A stretch of 23,582 bases of DNA from Paracoccaceae bacterium (GTDB lineage: Bacteria; Pseudomonadota; Alphaproteobacteria; Rhodobacterales; Rhodobacteraceae), in NCBI GenBank assembly GCA_007131465.1, contig SLQN01000024.1, forward strand, positions 1 to 23,582. Reading direction: 5' to 3'. The notes below the pieces were generated by a model that saw only the letters and a list, made by a program, of their open reading frames with translations, made no database searches and was not told the DNA's origin. The position numbers and the translations under genes were made by a program. Positions within the stretch are counted from its first letter, which is position 1. Each line of letters starts with the position of its first letter. Of this stretch, positions 8,213 to 15,595 are shown in pieces.

Positions 8213-8812
8213 TCAGCCTGTGCCCAGAATGATGCGGATGTAATTCTGTGTCTCGGCGAAGGGGGGGATGCCACCATGCGTCTCGACTGCGCCCGGCCCG
8301 GCATTATAGGCCGCCAGCGCCAGCCTCCAGGACCCGAACTTGTCATACATCATGCGCAGGTATCGCGCCCCGCCCTCAAGGTTCTGGCGCGGGTCGCTCG
8401 GGTCCACACGCAACATCTGGGCCGTGCCGGGCATGAGTTGCGCCAGCCCGATCGCCCCCTTGTGCGACACGGCTCCCGAATTCCAGCGGCTTTCCTGATA
8501 GACCAACCGAAGGAACAGATCCTCGGGCACGGCATGTTTGCGCGCAGCCGCGCGGGCAATATCCAGATACTCGCCGCTATAGCGCCCGGAATAGCGGGGG
8601 ATCGCTGGCTCTGCGGGGCGCGCGGCGTTGGGCAACAGCCGGGCCGAGGCCGAATACTGTTCGGACATCCGACCATCAATCACGCGACTTGCGGCGCGCA
8701 CTGAGTCAAGCCGCGATGCCGCGCTGCCCCCCGACAGGCTCAGCCCCTGCGCCACAGCAGGGGCGGCAGGCAATATCAGTGCAATGGCCGATATATAAAT
8801 TGCCAGACGCAC
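8213..8812 (-). CDS. Exported lytic transglycosylase (SLT domain), GTG start
   Basis: This 199-residue periplasmic or outer-membrane-associated enzyme cleaves peptidoglycan glycan strands. An N-terminal signal peptide (hydrophobic [17 protein letters not shown]) is followed by a low-complexity linker and a C-terminal SLT domain (about 85-199). The SLT domain shows VYQESRWN with catalytic Glu at about residue 107, then [30 protein letters not shown] and [12 protein letters not shown]. The start is GTG at 8812, which places the signal peptide at the exact N-terminus. It is the first gene of the minus-strand run, downstream of a good sigma-70-like promoter (8848-8876). Being so small, it is a single-domain transglycosylase, not a large Slt70-type enzyme. 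Confidence 0.92.
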   Translation of the reverse strand: MRLAIYISAIALILPAAPAVAQGLSLSGGSAASRLDSVRAASRVIDGRMSEQYSASARLLPNAARPAEPAIPRYSGRYSGEYLDIARAAARKHAVPEDLFLRLVYQESRWNSGAVSHKGAIGLAQLMPGTAQMLRVDPSDPRQNLEGGARYLRMMYDKFGSWRLALAAYNAGPGAVETHGGIPPFAETQNYIRIILGTG

Positions 8813-8847
8813 GCCCGACCTTTCTGCGACATCAACAATATTCCGTG

Positions 8848-8876
8848 ACTATAGCCTGCCGCATGCGCTTTTTCCA
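8848..8876 (-). promoter_or_regulatory. Sigma-70-like promoter of the slt gene run
   Basis: On the minus strand, TGGAAA (8876-8871) is followed by a 17-base spacer and TATAGT (8853-8848). The -10 matches five of six consensus bases and the -35 four of six. Transcription would begin near 8840, giving a short leader of about 28 bases before the GTG of slt. Predicted by eye only. Confidence 0.55.
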
Positions 8877-8905
8877 GTCCTAAGCGTCCGGGCCTGCGGC
8901 GAGGG

Positions 8906-8933
8906 TTGCTTCTGTCCATCACTCCGTTACCAT
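8906..8933 (+). promoter_or_regulatory. Candidate promoter for ssb
   Basis: TTGCTT (8906-8911), a 16-base spacer and TACCAT (8928-8933) form a plausible sigma-70-like promoter that would leave a leader of about 75 bases. The leader contains a dyad (8944-8970). Other arrangements are possible. Confidence 0.35.
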
Positions 8934-8943
8934 CATCGGGAAA

Positions 8944-8970
8944 GGTGCAAAAGCGAGTTGCAGATGCACC
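8944..8970. repeat. Dyad in the ssb leader
   Basis: GGTGCA (8944-8949) and TGCACC (8965-8970) are perfect inverted arms. Inside them is a second possible pairing, TGCAA (8946-8950) with TTGCA (8958-8962). It lies just downstream of the candidate ssb promoter, so it could be an operator or an RNA hairpin. It is not the GTTC-N7-GTTC type LexA box of alphaproteobacteria. Confidence 0.35.
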
Positions 8971-9015
8971 GGTTTTCGATGAGAAGCACAGCAACACACG
9001 AGCGAGGGGAAAGTC

Positions 9016-9495
9016 ATGGCAGGTTCGGTAAACAAGGTCATTCTGATCGGCAATCTGGGCCGCGACCCGGAAGTGCGCACCTTTCCCGATGGCGGCAAGA
9101 TCTGCAATCTGCGCATCGCGACCTCCGAACGCTGGCGCGACAAGGCCAGCGGCGAACAGCGCGAGCGCACCGAATGGCACAATGTCGTCCTGCGGGGTGA
9201 CGGGCTTGTGCGCGTGGCCGAACAGTATCTGCGCAAAGGGTCCAAAATCTACGTCGAAGGCAGCCTTCAGACCCGTAAGTGGCAGGACCAGAGCGGGCAG
9301 GACCGCTATTCGACCGATGTCGTGGTCGCCGGGATCGGCGGGACGCTGACCATGCTTGACGGGCGGGGCGAAGGCGGTGGTGGCAGCGGCGGCGGGGGTG
9401 GCGGCAGTGCCGGGCGCGATGAAGGCTATTCCTCCAACTATGGCAGTTCCGCGCCTGCGGGCCCGTCCGACATGGATGACGAAATCCCGTTCTGA
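9016..9495 (+). CDS. ssb: Single-stranded DNA-binding protein
   Basis: This 159-residue cytosolic protein binds single-stranded DNA as a tetramer during replication, recombination and repair. Residues about 4-110 form the OB fold, with the typical [18 protein letters not shown] opening, a [20 protein letters not shown] segment and [21 protein letters not shown] Gly-rich linker follows, and the C-terminus is the acidic DMDDEIPF tip that recruits partner proteins. GAGGGGAAAG lies just upstream of the ATG. In many bacteria ssb is next to uvrA; here the neighbour is tRNA-Gly, and slt diverges on the other side. Confidence 0.97.
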   Translation: MAGSVNKVILIGNLGRDPEVRTFPDGGKICNLRIATSERWRDKASGEQRERTEWHNVVLRGDGLVRVAEQYLRKGSKIYVEGSLQTRKWQDQSGQDRYSTDVVVAGIGGTLTMLDGRGEGGGGSGGGGGGSAGRDEGYSSNYGSSAPAGPSDMDDEIPF

Positions 9496-9503
9496 AGGCA
9501 GGC

Positions 9504-9532
9504 TTGACGGCACGATGCGGGCAGTCTAAGGG
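9504..9532 (+). promoter_or_regulatory. Candidate promoter of tRNA-Gly
   Basis: TTGACG (9504-9509) lies upstream of the AT-containing TCTAAGGG (9525-9532). With a 17-base spacer the -10 would be TAAGGG; with 15 bases it would be TCTAAG. The start point would fall a few bases before the tRNA at 9542. The -35 is strong and the -10 is weak. Confidence 0.45.
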
Positions 9533-9541
9533 ACTTCTGGT

Positions 9542-9615
9542 GCGGGTGTAGCTCAATGGTAGAGCGAGAGCTTCCCAAGCTCCAGACGAGGGTTCGATTC
9601 CCTTCACCCGCTCCA
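9542..9615 (+). tRNA. tRNA-Gly, anticodon CCC
   Basis: A complete cloverleaf of 74 bases can be folded. The acceptor stem is GCGGGTG paired with CACCCGC, the D arm is GCTC/GAGC, the anticodon loop is TTCCCAA with anticodon CCC, the variable loop has four bases, and the T arm is GAGGG-TTCGATT-CCCTT. The discriminator base is T, and CCA is encoded (9613-9615). The first pair of the anticodon stem (A27-C43) is mismatched; the other four pairs are normal. CCC reads GGG glycine codons. Confidence 0.95.
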
Positions 9616-10229
9616 GATTATCCCATAAAAGTAAGGCATCGTTCATGAAACGGGCCAGTCCGGTCTGGATTTGTGCTATTGGTCAGACTGACCACCAACG
9701 CGAATTCCCCGGGCACCTCGTATTCCTTGCGCAGAAGATCACCTGGCTGTCATCGCACTGGACCGTCTGATCTTCGGAAATCTGCGCGCGCTCAATTTCC
9801 GATCTTCGTCAGGATCACCCCGCCGCCATTGCGCCGCAGGGTCTTGCCAGCAGTGCCGGGCCTGATCGCCACGCCAGGCGGCATACGGCATCACATCCTG
9901 TCTGCAACCACGCCATCAAAGCTGTTCCGCGAGACAAACAGCGCCTGAACCATGCTCGGGTTCTTGCGGACCCGGGAAATGCGTCGCGCGCGGAACAAAA
10001 TCCGGGAACAGAGTGTTATTTGATTGCGCGCCTGTCCGCAGCGTCCCGCCCTGCATTTCATGCATTGCAGGTATCGTCAATCATCTATCCTCACGGGGCA
10101 ATCCATAATGACTTGCAGCACCGTCCTGAGACACAAGACCCCGGCCTTTCCGTCGCGCCGGAACGGGATCGACATGCGCCACGAGCAAGCCCTGCGTCAC
10201 GGACGTCAAGGCATAACACGGGTGCGCAC
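9616..10229. other. Non-coding or decayed stretch between tRNA-Gly and the polysaccharide operon
   Basis: I see no gene here that I can support. A 91-codon frame on the plus strand (9673-9948) has no recognisable motif and no good ribosome site. On the minus strand, short open pieces interrupted by stops (for example one reading [20 protein letters not shown]) hint at a decayed coding sequence but do not match a family I recognise. The last 200 bases probably hold the leader and promoter of the polysaccharide operon, including an inverted repeat at 10050-10071. No copy of the tRNA 3' end was seen further downstream, so there is no direct sign of an integrated element. Confidence 0.5.
10050..10071. 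repeat. Inverted repeat upstream of the polysaccharide operon
   Basis: CCTGCA (10050-10055) pairs with TGCAGG (10066-10071) around a ten-base loop that itself contains the palindrome ATGCAT (10060-10065). It lies about 160 bases upstream of the first sugar-nucleotide gene. It could be an operator or a leader hairpin. Confidence 0.35.
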
Positions 10230-11222
10230 ATGAGCATTCGGGGTCAAGCGGTGAAGACAGTCCTCGTTGCCGGGGGCGCGGGGTTCGTCGGCGGGCATCT
10301 GTGCAGCCGGTTGCGCGCCGACGGGGCAGATGTGATCTGTGTCGACAACCTGCAAACGGGCCATAGGGCAAACCTTGCGGCGCTGACAGGGCAGAGCGGA
10401 TTCCGGTTCATCCGACACGACATCACTGCACCGCTGACGTTGCCCGCGCGGATTGACGAGATCTACAATCTCGCCTGCCCGGCCTCGCCACCGATGTATC
10501 AGATCAACCCGATCCACACCCTCAAGACCAGCGTTCTGGGAGCGTTGAACCTGCTGGGCCTCGCGAAAGCCAAAGGCGCGCGCATCCTTCAGGCTTCGAC
10601 ATCCGAAATCTATGGCGACCCGGCATTCAGCCCGCAGGTCGAAAGCTATCATGGCAATGTCAATCCGGTCGGGCCGCGCTCGTGCTATGACGAAGGCAAG
10701 CGCGCCGCCGAAACTCTGTTTCACGATTATGGCATTCAGCACGGTGTCACCACGAAGATCGCGCGCATCTTCAACACCTACGGCCCCGGAATGGCGCCGG
10801 ATGACGGGCGCGTCGTGTCGAATTTCATCGTTCAGGCCCTGCGCGGACATCCGATCACGATCTATGGCAACGGCTCACAGACTCGGTCGTTCTGTTTCGT
10901 CGATGATCTGGTGGACGGGCTGATGCGGTTGATGGCCACGCCGCATGAGGTCAGCTATCCGGTCAATCTGGGCAATGATGGCGAATTCACCATCGCAGAC
11001 CTGGCAAGGATCGTTCTGGCGAAGATCGGATCGTCTTCGCCCCTGATCCACAGCGCGATCCCGGCCGATGATCCGCGACAGCGCCGACCCGACCTGACAT
11101 TGGCGCGTGACGTTCTCGACTGGCGGCCGCAAGTCGGTCTGGGTGACGGGCTGGACCGGACAATCCCATGGTTCCGGGCACAACTGGTGGCCCAGGGCCA
11201 CACGGCGGAGGCGGTTGCGTGA
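10230..11222 (+). CDS. UDP-glucuronate decarboxylase-like (UDP-xylose synthase) SDR enzyme
   Basis: This 330-residue extended short-chain dehydrogenase/reductase probably makes UDP-xylose from UDP-glucuronate in the cytosol. It has the NAD-binding [21 protein letters not shown], and [20 protein letters not shown] followed by [21 protein letters not shown]153 and K157 are the catalytic pair. The [16 protein letters not shown] stretch is characteristic of the UXS family and separates it from dTDP-glucose 4,6-dehydratases, though that remains the main alternative. ATG 10230 has a weak ribosome site. GTG 10251, seven bases after GGGG, would give the family-typical [14 protein letters not shown] start and may be the real one. 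Its stop overlaps the next gene in a GTGA. Confidence 0.82.
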   Translation: MSIRGQAVKTVLVAGGAGFVGGHLCSRLRADGADVICVDNLQTGHRANLAALTGQSGFRFIRHDITAPLTLPARIDEIYNLACPASPPMYQINPIHTLKTSVLGALNLLGLAKAKGARILQASTSEIYGDPAFSPQVESYHGNVNPVGPRSCYDEGKRAAETLFHDYGIQHGVTTKIARIFNTYGPGMAPDDGRVVSNFIVQALRGHPITIYGNGSQTRSFCFVDDLVDGLMRLMATPHEVSYPVNLGNDGEFTIADLARIVLAKIGSSSPLIHSAIPADDPRQRRPDLTLARDVLDWRPQVGLGDGLDRTIPWFRAQLVAQGHTAEAVA

Positions 11223-12223
11223 CGGACCGGGTCAATATCCTTGTTACGGGCGGGGCTGGGTTCATCGGCAGCCACGCGTGCAAGGCGCTTGCGGCGGCGG
11301 GCCACCATCCTGTGACGCTGGACGATTTCAGCACCGGAAACCGCGATGCCGTCAAATGGGGCCCCTGCATCGAGGGCGACATTCGAGACACCGGCCTCGT
11401 GTCCGAAATTCTGCGCAGCCATTCGATCACGGCGGTCCAGCATTTCGCCGCCAAAGCCTATGTCGGCGAGTCGGTGGCCGATCCGCTAAGCTACTACGAC
11501 ACCAACGTCGGCGGAACGATCTCGATCCTTGTGGCGTGCCGAAAAGCAAACATCCGGAATTTCGTCTTTTCGTCCAGTTGCGCGACCTATGGCAGCCCCG
11601 AAACCCTGCCAATCAGCGAAACCACACCGCAATCCCCGATAAGCCCCTATGGCTGGACCAAGCTGATCGGGGAACGGATGATCCGGGACCACAGCGCAGC
11701 CTACGGGATGCGGTATGTGATCCTGCGCTATTTCAACGCGGCAGGGGCGGACCCTGACGGCGAACTGGCCGAGCGCCATGACCCCGAGACCCATCTGATC
11801 CCGCTGGTCTTGATGGCCGCATATGGGCTTCGGGCAGAGCTTCAGGTGTTCGGATCAGACTACCCCACGCCAGATGGCACCTGCATCCGCGACTACGTCC
11901 ATGTCGCCGATCTTGCGCGGGCGCATACCGATGCGCTGTCCCATCTATTGCGCAGCGGATCCGATCTGGCGGTCAATGTCGGAACCGGCCAGGGGCATTC
12001 GATCAGTGAGATCGTCACCGAAGTGCAGCGCCATGTCGGGCGCAAGGTCAGGCTCCGGTTCGGTCCGCGGCGCGCCGGTGATCCGCCGGTCATGATTGCC
12101 GATCCGGCACTTGCCCGGCATGCCCTCGGCTTTGTCACGAAATGCTCGGATATCAGCACCATCGTTGCCGATGCTGCGACGCGTTTCAGGATCGGGGATG
12201 TCGCCCATGCAATCCACCCCTGA
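11219..12223 (+). CDS. NAD-dependent UDP-sugar 4-epimerase, GalE family (UDP-glucose or UDP-xylose epimerase)
   Basis: This 334-residue extended SDR enzyme inverts C4 of a UDP-sugar. It shows [20 protein letters not shown] at the N-terminus, [37 protein letters not shown], and the catalytic Y144/K148 in [31 protein letters not shown] and the GalE-type [15 protein letters not shown] segment follow. The GTG start overlaps the upstream stop by four bases, so the two enzymes are co-translated. GalE proper (UDP-Glc/UDP-Gal) is one reading. Next to a UXS-like gene, a UDP-xylose/UDP-arabinose 4-epimerase is equally likely, because a uxs-uxe pair of this kind is known in Sinorhizobium meliloti. Sequence by eye cannot separate the two. 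Confidence 0.88.
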   Translation: MTDRVNILVTGGAGFIGSHACKALAAAGHHPVTLDDFSTGNRDAVKWGPCIEGDIRDTGLVSEILRSHSITAVQHFAAKAYVGESVADPLSYYDTNVGGTISILVACRKANIRNFVFSSSCATYGSPETLPISETTPQSPISPYGWTKLIGERMIRDHSAAYGMRYVILRYFNAAGADPDGELAERHDPETHLIPLVLMAAYGLRAELQVFGSDYPTPDGTCIRDYVHVADLARAHTDALSHLLRSGSDLAVNVGTGQGHSISEIVTEVQRHVGRKVRLRFGPRRAGDPPVMIADPALARHALGFVTKCSDISTIVADAATRFRIGDVAHAIHP

Positions 12224-14030
12224 TCTTTCGGGACAAGACTTGCTGAAGCCCGCGAACTATCTGACCCCGCTACTGTCGCGCGCGCAGTCCGTCAAATACT
12301 GTGCGGGATTTGCCCTGTGGCTTGCCGCTTCCGCCTATTTCTGGGTGTGGTGGTGGCAACCCTCCAACAATATCAACACGTTCAGTTTCACTGTCCTGAC
12401 CATCGCCATTGGCTGGCTGTATTTCATCCCGGCCTATTTCCTGTTCATTTTTCTGCGCGCGCGGGTCTCAAGTGCAACCATTGCGGACCTTGGAAAGCGT
12501 CGTGTCGCGATGATCTCGACAAAGACCCCGGCAGAACCGTTCGAGGTCGTGCGCGCAACGCTGGAGGCGATGCTGGCGCAGGACTATTCGCATGACACAT
12601 GGCTCGCGGATGAAGACCCGGATGCAGAAACCCTCGCATGGTGCGCGACCCACGGCGTCAGGGTTTGCACGCGCAAGGACGCGACAGACTACCACCGCAC
12701 CGACTGGCCCCGGCGCACAAGGTGCAAGGAAGGCAATCTCGCCTATTTCTACGACAAGCACGGATTTCAGGATTACGAGTTCGTCTCGCAACTTGATTCC
12801 GATCACGTTGCCCAACCGGGATATCTTTCCAGCCTTCTCGCGCCGTTTGCCGACACGCGTGTCGGCTATGTCTCTGCCCCGAGCATCTGTGGCTCGAATG
12901 CTCCCGATAACTGGTCGGCGCGTACAAGACTGTTTGCCGAGGGGATGTTCCATGGCGTCGTGCAAGCGGGCTACACCAATGGCCTTGCCCCCTTGTGCAT
13001 AGGCTCGCATTACGCCGTTCGCACCAGCGCGCTGAAGGAAATCGGGGGCATCGGCCCCGAACTGGCTGAGGATCATTCGACCACCATGATCTTCAATGCA
13101 AAGGGGTGGCGCGGGGTTCATGCAATTGATGCGATGGCCCTTGGCGCTGGACCGGTTGCGGTGACGGACCTGATCACGCAGGAATTCCAGTGGTCGCGCA
13201 GCCTCATGACGTTGCTTCTGGCACATACGCCAAGGTATTTCGCAGGGCTGCCGCCGATCATGCGCGCCCAGTTCCTATTCATGCAACTCTGGTATCCATT
13301 ACAGGCGTCTTTCATGGCGCTCCTCTTCGTGCTGCCGATTGTGGCATTGGTTCTCGATATCCGTTTTGTCGACGTCTCGTTTCCGGCCTTCGTCGGACAT
13401 ATGCTGCCCTCGACGCTGGTTCTGATCGGGCTTGTCTACGCGATCCGGCGTGATGGATTCTTCCGCCCCAGAACCGCGGCGGTCCTGAGTTGGGAAAAGG
13501 CACTGTTCCTGTCGATCCAGTGGCCCTGGGTGCTGTGGGGCACCGGCACCGCGATTGTCGATTACCTGTCTGGAACCAAGGCGCAGTTCCGTGTCACACC
13601 GAAGGGCCAGCAAGATACCGGAGCATTGCCATTTCGCGTTCTCGCGCCGTATTTCCTGCTCGCCGCGGCGTCGGGCCTTCCCATTCTTCTGGTCTCGGAC
13701 CTGCAAAATGCACGCGGTTTCTACATCCTCGCCGCGATCAATCTGGTGGTCTATGCCGCAATCTTCACCGTCATGGTCGTAGGGCATCTGCGCGAGAACA
13801 GCGTCCTGCTACGACCCAACATCCTGCCCATCGGCAGTCAATGCGCCGCGATCACCCTGCTGGCCACCCTCGCCGTGTCCTCGATCTCGATGCGCGGAAC
13901 CGAAAGCCTTCATGTCCTGACCATGGGGCTCGAACCCCTGCACCTGACCCGCGCGCTTTACCCTGTGTCCGGGGCCGGCATGCAAATCGATACTCCCGAA
14001 CGCCTTCGCCTTGAGATCTGGTGGGAATGA
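12207..14030 (+). CDS. Membrane glycosyltransferase family 2, BcsA/cellulose-synthase-like, without PilZ domain
   Basis: This 607-residue inner-membrane synthase probably polymerises and extrudes a polysaccharide. Two N-terminal helices (around 25-85) precede a cytosolic GT-A domain. The motifs are LADEDPDAETLAW (first Asp), KEGNLAYFYD, DSD at 197-199, ELAEDHS with D289 as the likely catalytic base, and QEFQW at 325-329, the Q-x-x-x-W acceptor motif. The arginine usual before W is Gln. Several helices follow (around 370-560), with an amphipathic segment LFLSIQWPWVLWGTGTAI between them. There is no RxxxR...DxSxxG PilZ signature, so direct cyclic-di-GMP control through that domain is not expected. 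The start at 12207 overlaps galE by 17 bases. The polymer is unknown. Confidence 0.85.
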   Translation: MQSTPDLSGQDLLKPANYLTPLLSRAQSVKYCAGFALWLAASAYFWVWWWQPSNNINTFSFTVLTIAIGWLYFIPAYFLFIFLRARVSSATIADLGKRRVAMISTKTPAEPFEVVRATLEAMLAQDYSHDTWLADEDPDAETLAWCATHGVRVCTRKDATDYHRTDWPRRTRCKEGNLAYFYDKHGFQDYEFVSQLDSDHVAQPGYLSSLLAPFADTRVGYVSAPSICGSNAPDNWSARTRLFAEGMFHGVVQAGYTNGLAPLCIGSHYAVRTSALKEIGGIGPELAEDHSTTMIFNAKGWRGVHAIDAMALGAGPVAVTDLITQEFQWSRSLMTLLLAHTPRYFAGLPPIMRAQFLFMQLWYPLQASFMALLFVLPIVALVLDIRFVDVSFPAFVGHMLPSTLVLIGLVYAIRRDGFFRPRTAAVLSWEKALFLSIQWPWVLWGTGTAIVDYLSGTKAQFRVTPKGQQDTGALPFRVLAPYFLLAAASGLPILLVSDLQNARGFYILAAINLVVYAAIFTVMVVGHLRENSVLLRPNILPIGSQCAAITLLATLAVSSISMRGTESLHVLTMGLEPLHLTRALYPVSGAGMQIDTPERLRLEIWWE

Positions 14031-14071
14031 TCCCCCGGACCGACACGATATCCTATGACAGGAGACCCGAA

Positions 14072-14992
14072 ATGAAAACGTTCAGACCTTCCATCCATCA
14101 ATCCCGGGCGGACCGGGTGGCCTGTGTCAAGTCCCTGCCCGCCGCATGTCTGGGCCTTGTCCTTGCGACCGGCAGCGCGCTTGCAGCCCCGCCGGGATCG
14201 ATCCCTTTCGGGGTCTATGACCCGGAAGGTGCATTCTCGGGGGATCCCGTGGTGAGCATCGAGCATCTCTTCCTGCCCTGGGAAGGTGTGGATTTGGACA
14301 CGCTGAACATTGCGGATGCCTATGCGCGCGACCGGGGCCGCACCTTGCTGGTGACCATCGAGCCGTGGATCTGGGGCGCGCCGCCCAGACCTGACGATCT
14401 GCGCAATGATGTTCTGTCGGGTCGCCACGATGCAACCATGCGCGCGGTCTGTTCGGTTCTCGAAACTCTGCAAGGCCCCGTGACTGTCCGCTGGGGACAG
14501 GAAATGGACAACCCGAACGGTCATTTCCCATGGTCGATGTGGCAGCCCGCCGATCACATCGAAGCTTACAGGCGCATGGTTGAAGTCTGCCGGTCGGTCG
14601 CACCTGGCCTGCAATACATGTGGTCGCCTGCAGGCGAGGAAGGAATGGAAGCCTTTTACCCGGGTGACGATGTTGTCGACTCGATCGGGCTGTCGGTCTT
14701 CGGATTGCAGGAATATGAGCTTGCCCAATTCGGGGTCGCGCAGGGATATTCCGACGTGCTGGGCCCCCGCTATGATCGGGCCGTGACATTTGGCAAGCCG
14801 ATCATCGTGGCCGAACTCGGGTATCTGGGAGACGCTGACTATATCGCGGACTGGAACGATTCGGTACGCCGACCGGATGACAGGTTCTCAGAACTCGTGG
14901 CGGTGGTCTACTACAACCGCAAGGAAGTCTATCCGTGGCCAGACGGATTTGGACTGCCGGACTGGCGCAACAATGGGTTGCCCGAAAATTAG
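14072..14992 (+). CDS. Exported glycoside hydrolase, GH26-like (mannanase/xylanase family)
   Basis: This 306-residue protein begins with a long signal peptide (positive region, then SLPAACLGLVLATGSALA, cleavage near AAP). The mature part resembles GH26 TIM-barrel enzymes. The likely acid/base is E144 in RWGQEMDNPNGHFPW, and the likely nucleophile is E248 in IIVAELGYLG. Their spacing of 104 residues fits the clan GH-A arrangement of GH26. Known GH26 members cut beta-1,4-mannan, mixed-linkage beta-glucan or beta-1,3-xylan. The start at 14072 follows AGGAGA; a frame from 14021 is not needed. It is 41 bases after the synthase, so it probably trims or releases the polymer in the periplasm, as BcsZ does for cellulose. 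It could instead be inactive or act on another glycan. Confidence 0.8.
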   Translation: MKTFRPSIHQSRADRVACVKSLPAACLGLVLATGSALAAPPGSIPFGVYDPEGAFSGDPVVSIEHLFLPWEGVDLDTLNIADAYARDRGRTLLVTIEPWIWGAPPRPDDLRNDVLSGRHDATMRAVCSVLETLQGPVTVRWGQEMDNPNGHFPWSMWQPADHIEAYRRMVEVCRSVAPGLQYMWSPAGEEGMEAFYPGDDVVDSIGLSVFGLQEYELAQFGVAQGYSDVLGPRYDRAVTFGKPIIVAELGYLGDADYIADWNDSVRRPDDRFSELVAVVYYNRKEVYPWPDGFGLPDWRNNGLPEN

Positions 14993-15000
14993 AGCGGGTT

Positions 15001-15012
15001 GCGACCGGTCGC
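15001..15012. repeat. Perfect palindrome in a convergent gap
   Basis: GCGACCGGTCGC is a perfect 12-base palindrome lying nine bases after the GH26 stop, in the 73-base gap before the converging lipoprotein gene. No loop or T run is present, so a terminator role is uncertain. Confidence 0.3.
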
Positions 15013-15065
15013 GCGAAGGGATTGACCGGCTTGGGGCGTGTCGGCATCACCCCTTTCCGTGCACA

Positions 15066-15287
15066 TCAATTATGCTTGCAGGTCCCCGCCATGCCTGCAC
15101 CGGAAGCGGTACAGGTCCAGCGGTGCTGTGGTTGCGTCACCGCCGGGCTGGCCGGGTCGGTCACGCGTCTGGACGGGGCCGCTTGCACCTGTGCGACGCT
15201 GGAGCGCATAACCTGCGAACCGGTGGGCACGCAGGCCGTCATATGCAGGCCACAGGACAGGATTGAGAGGCCGAGGAGAATGTTCAT
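15066..15287 (-). CDS. Probable small lipoprotein, function unknown
   Basis: This 73-residue product begins MNILLGLSILSCGLHMTACV. That reads as a lipoprotein signal peptide with the lipobox cysteine at residue 19 (MTAC, not an ideal box). The rest is short, rich in Ser/Ala/Val and Gln, and ends with a W-x-C-x8-C stretch (WTCTASGAGMAGTCKHN) that could form a disulfide in the periplasm. The upstream sequence (AGAAAG) is only a weak ribosome site. A TTG at 15311 would lengthen it by eight residues. It lies downstream of the SecA-like gene on the same strand after a gap of about 300 bases, so co-transcription is possible but not shown. I recognise no named family. Confidence 0.5.
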   Translation of the reverse strand: MNILLGLSILSCGLHMTACVPTGSQVMRSSVAQVQAAPSRRVTDPASPAVTQPQHRWTCTASGAGMAGTCKHN

Positions 15288-15443
15288 GTTTGCTTTCTGA
15301 TGAGAGCTCAAACGTTGCCGGTGATGGGACGCGCGAAAACTGCGAGAGGGGACAGATGGTTCCAGCTCGAGTTTTTCACATGTAAAGAATTTGCTGAGGA
15401 ACGAAAGCGCTTGTCACGGCGTTCGCGATCACTTCATTGTGCG

Positions 15444-15486
15444 GGTCCTGCGACCGGGCGCTGGACGTAGTTCCCCGAGCAGGACC
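15444..15486. repeat. Eight-base perfect inverted repeat downstream of the SecA-like gene
   Basis: GGTCCTGC (15444-15451) and GCAGGACC (15479-15486) pair perfectly around a 27-base loop. It sits in the roughly 300-base space between the SecA-like stop (15596) and the small lipoprotein gene. On the minus strand no T run follows, so it is a weak terminator candidate; it may be a binding site or an RNA structure. Apart from this dyad I see nothing that I can support between 15312 and 15595. Confidence 0.35.
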
Positions 15487-15595
15487 ATTTCTTACATCTT
15501 ATGAGAACGGTGATGAAAAAAGGGTGTATTCTACGGTGATCCGCCTGACGCAGGCCCTGCATGACGCAGACGGGCTTTGCAAGTCCCGGCAACAC

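Noticed and set aside
9370..9411. GGTGGC-like short repeats
   Set aside because: They encode the normal Gly-rich linker of Ssb and are not an independent repeat element.
9542..9615. tRNA-Gly as attachment site of an integrated element
   Set aside because: I found no second copy of the tRNA 3' end in the window and no integrase gene, so an island boundary is not supported.
9038..9646. Open frame on the minus strand reading VKGIEPSSGAWEALALPL
   Set aside because: It is the antisense of tRNA-Gly continued across ssb. This peptide type is a well-known annotation artefact of tRNA genes.
9673..9948. 91-codon frame on the plus strand after tRNA-Gly
   Set aside because: It has no ribosome site, motif or family resemblance, and an Arg/Pro/Ser-rich composition typical of chance frames in GC-rich DNA.
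9992..10017. GGAAC followed after 17 bases by TGTT, resembling an EcfG general-stress promoter
   Set aside because: Only a partial match to the usual GGAAC...CGTT. As far as I know the PhyR-EcfG system is generally missing in Rhodobacterales, and the site is over 200 bases from the gene.
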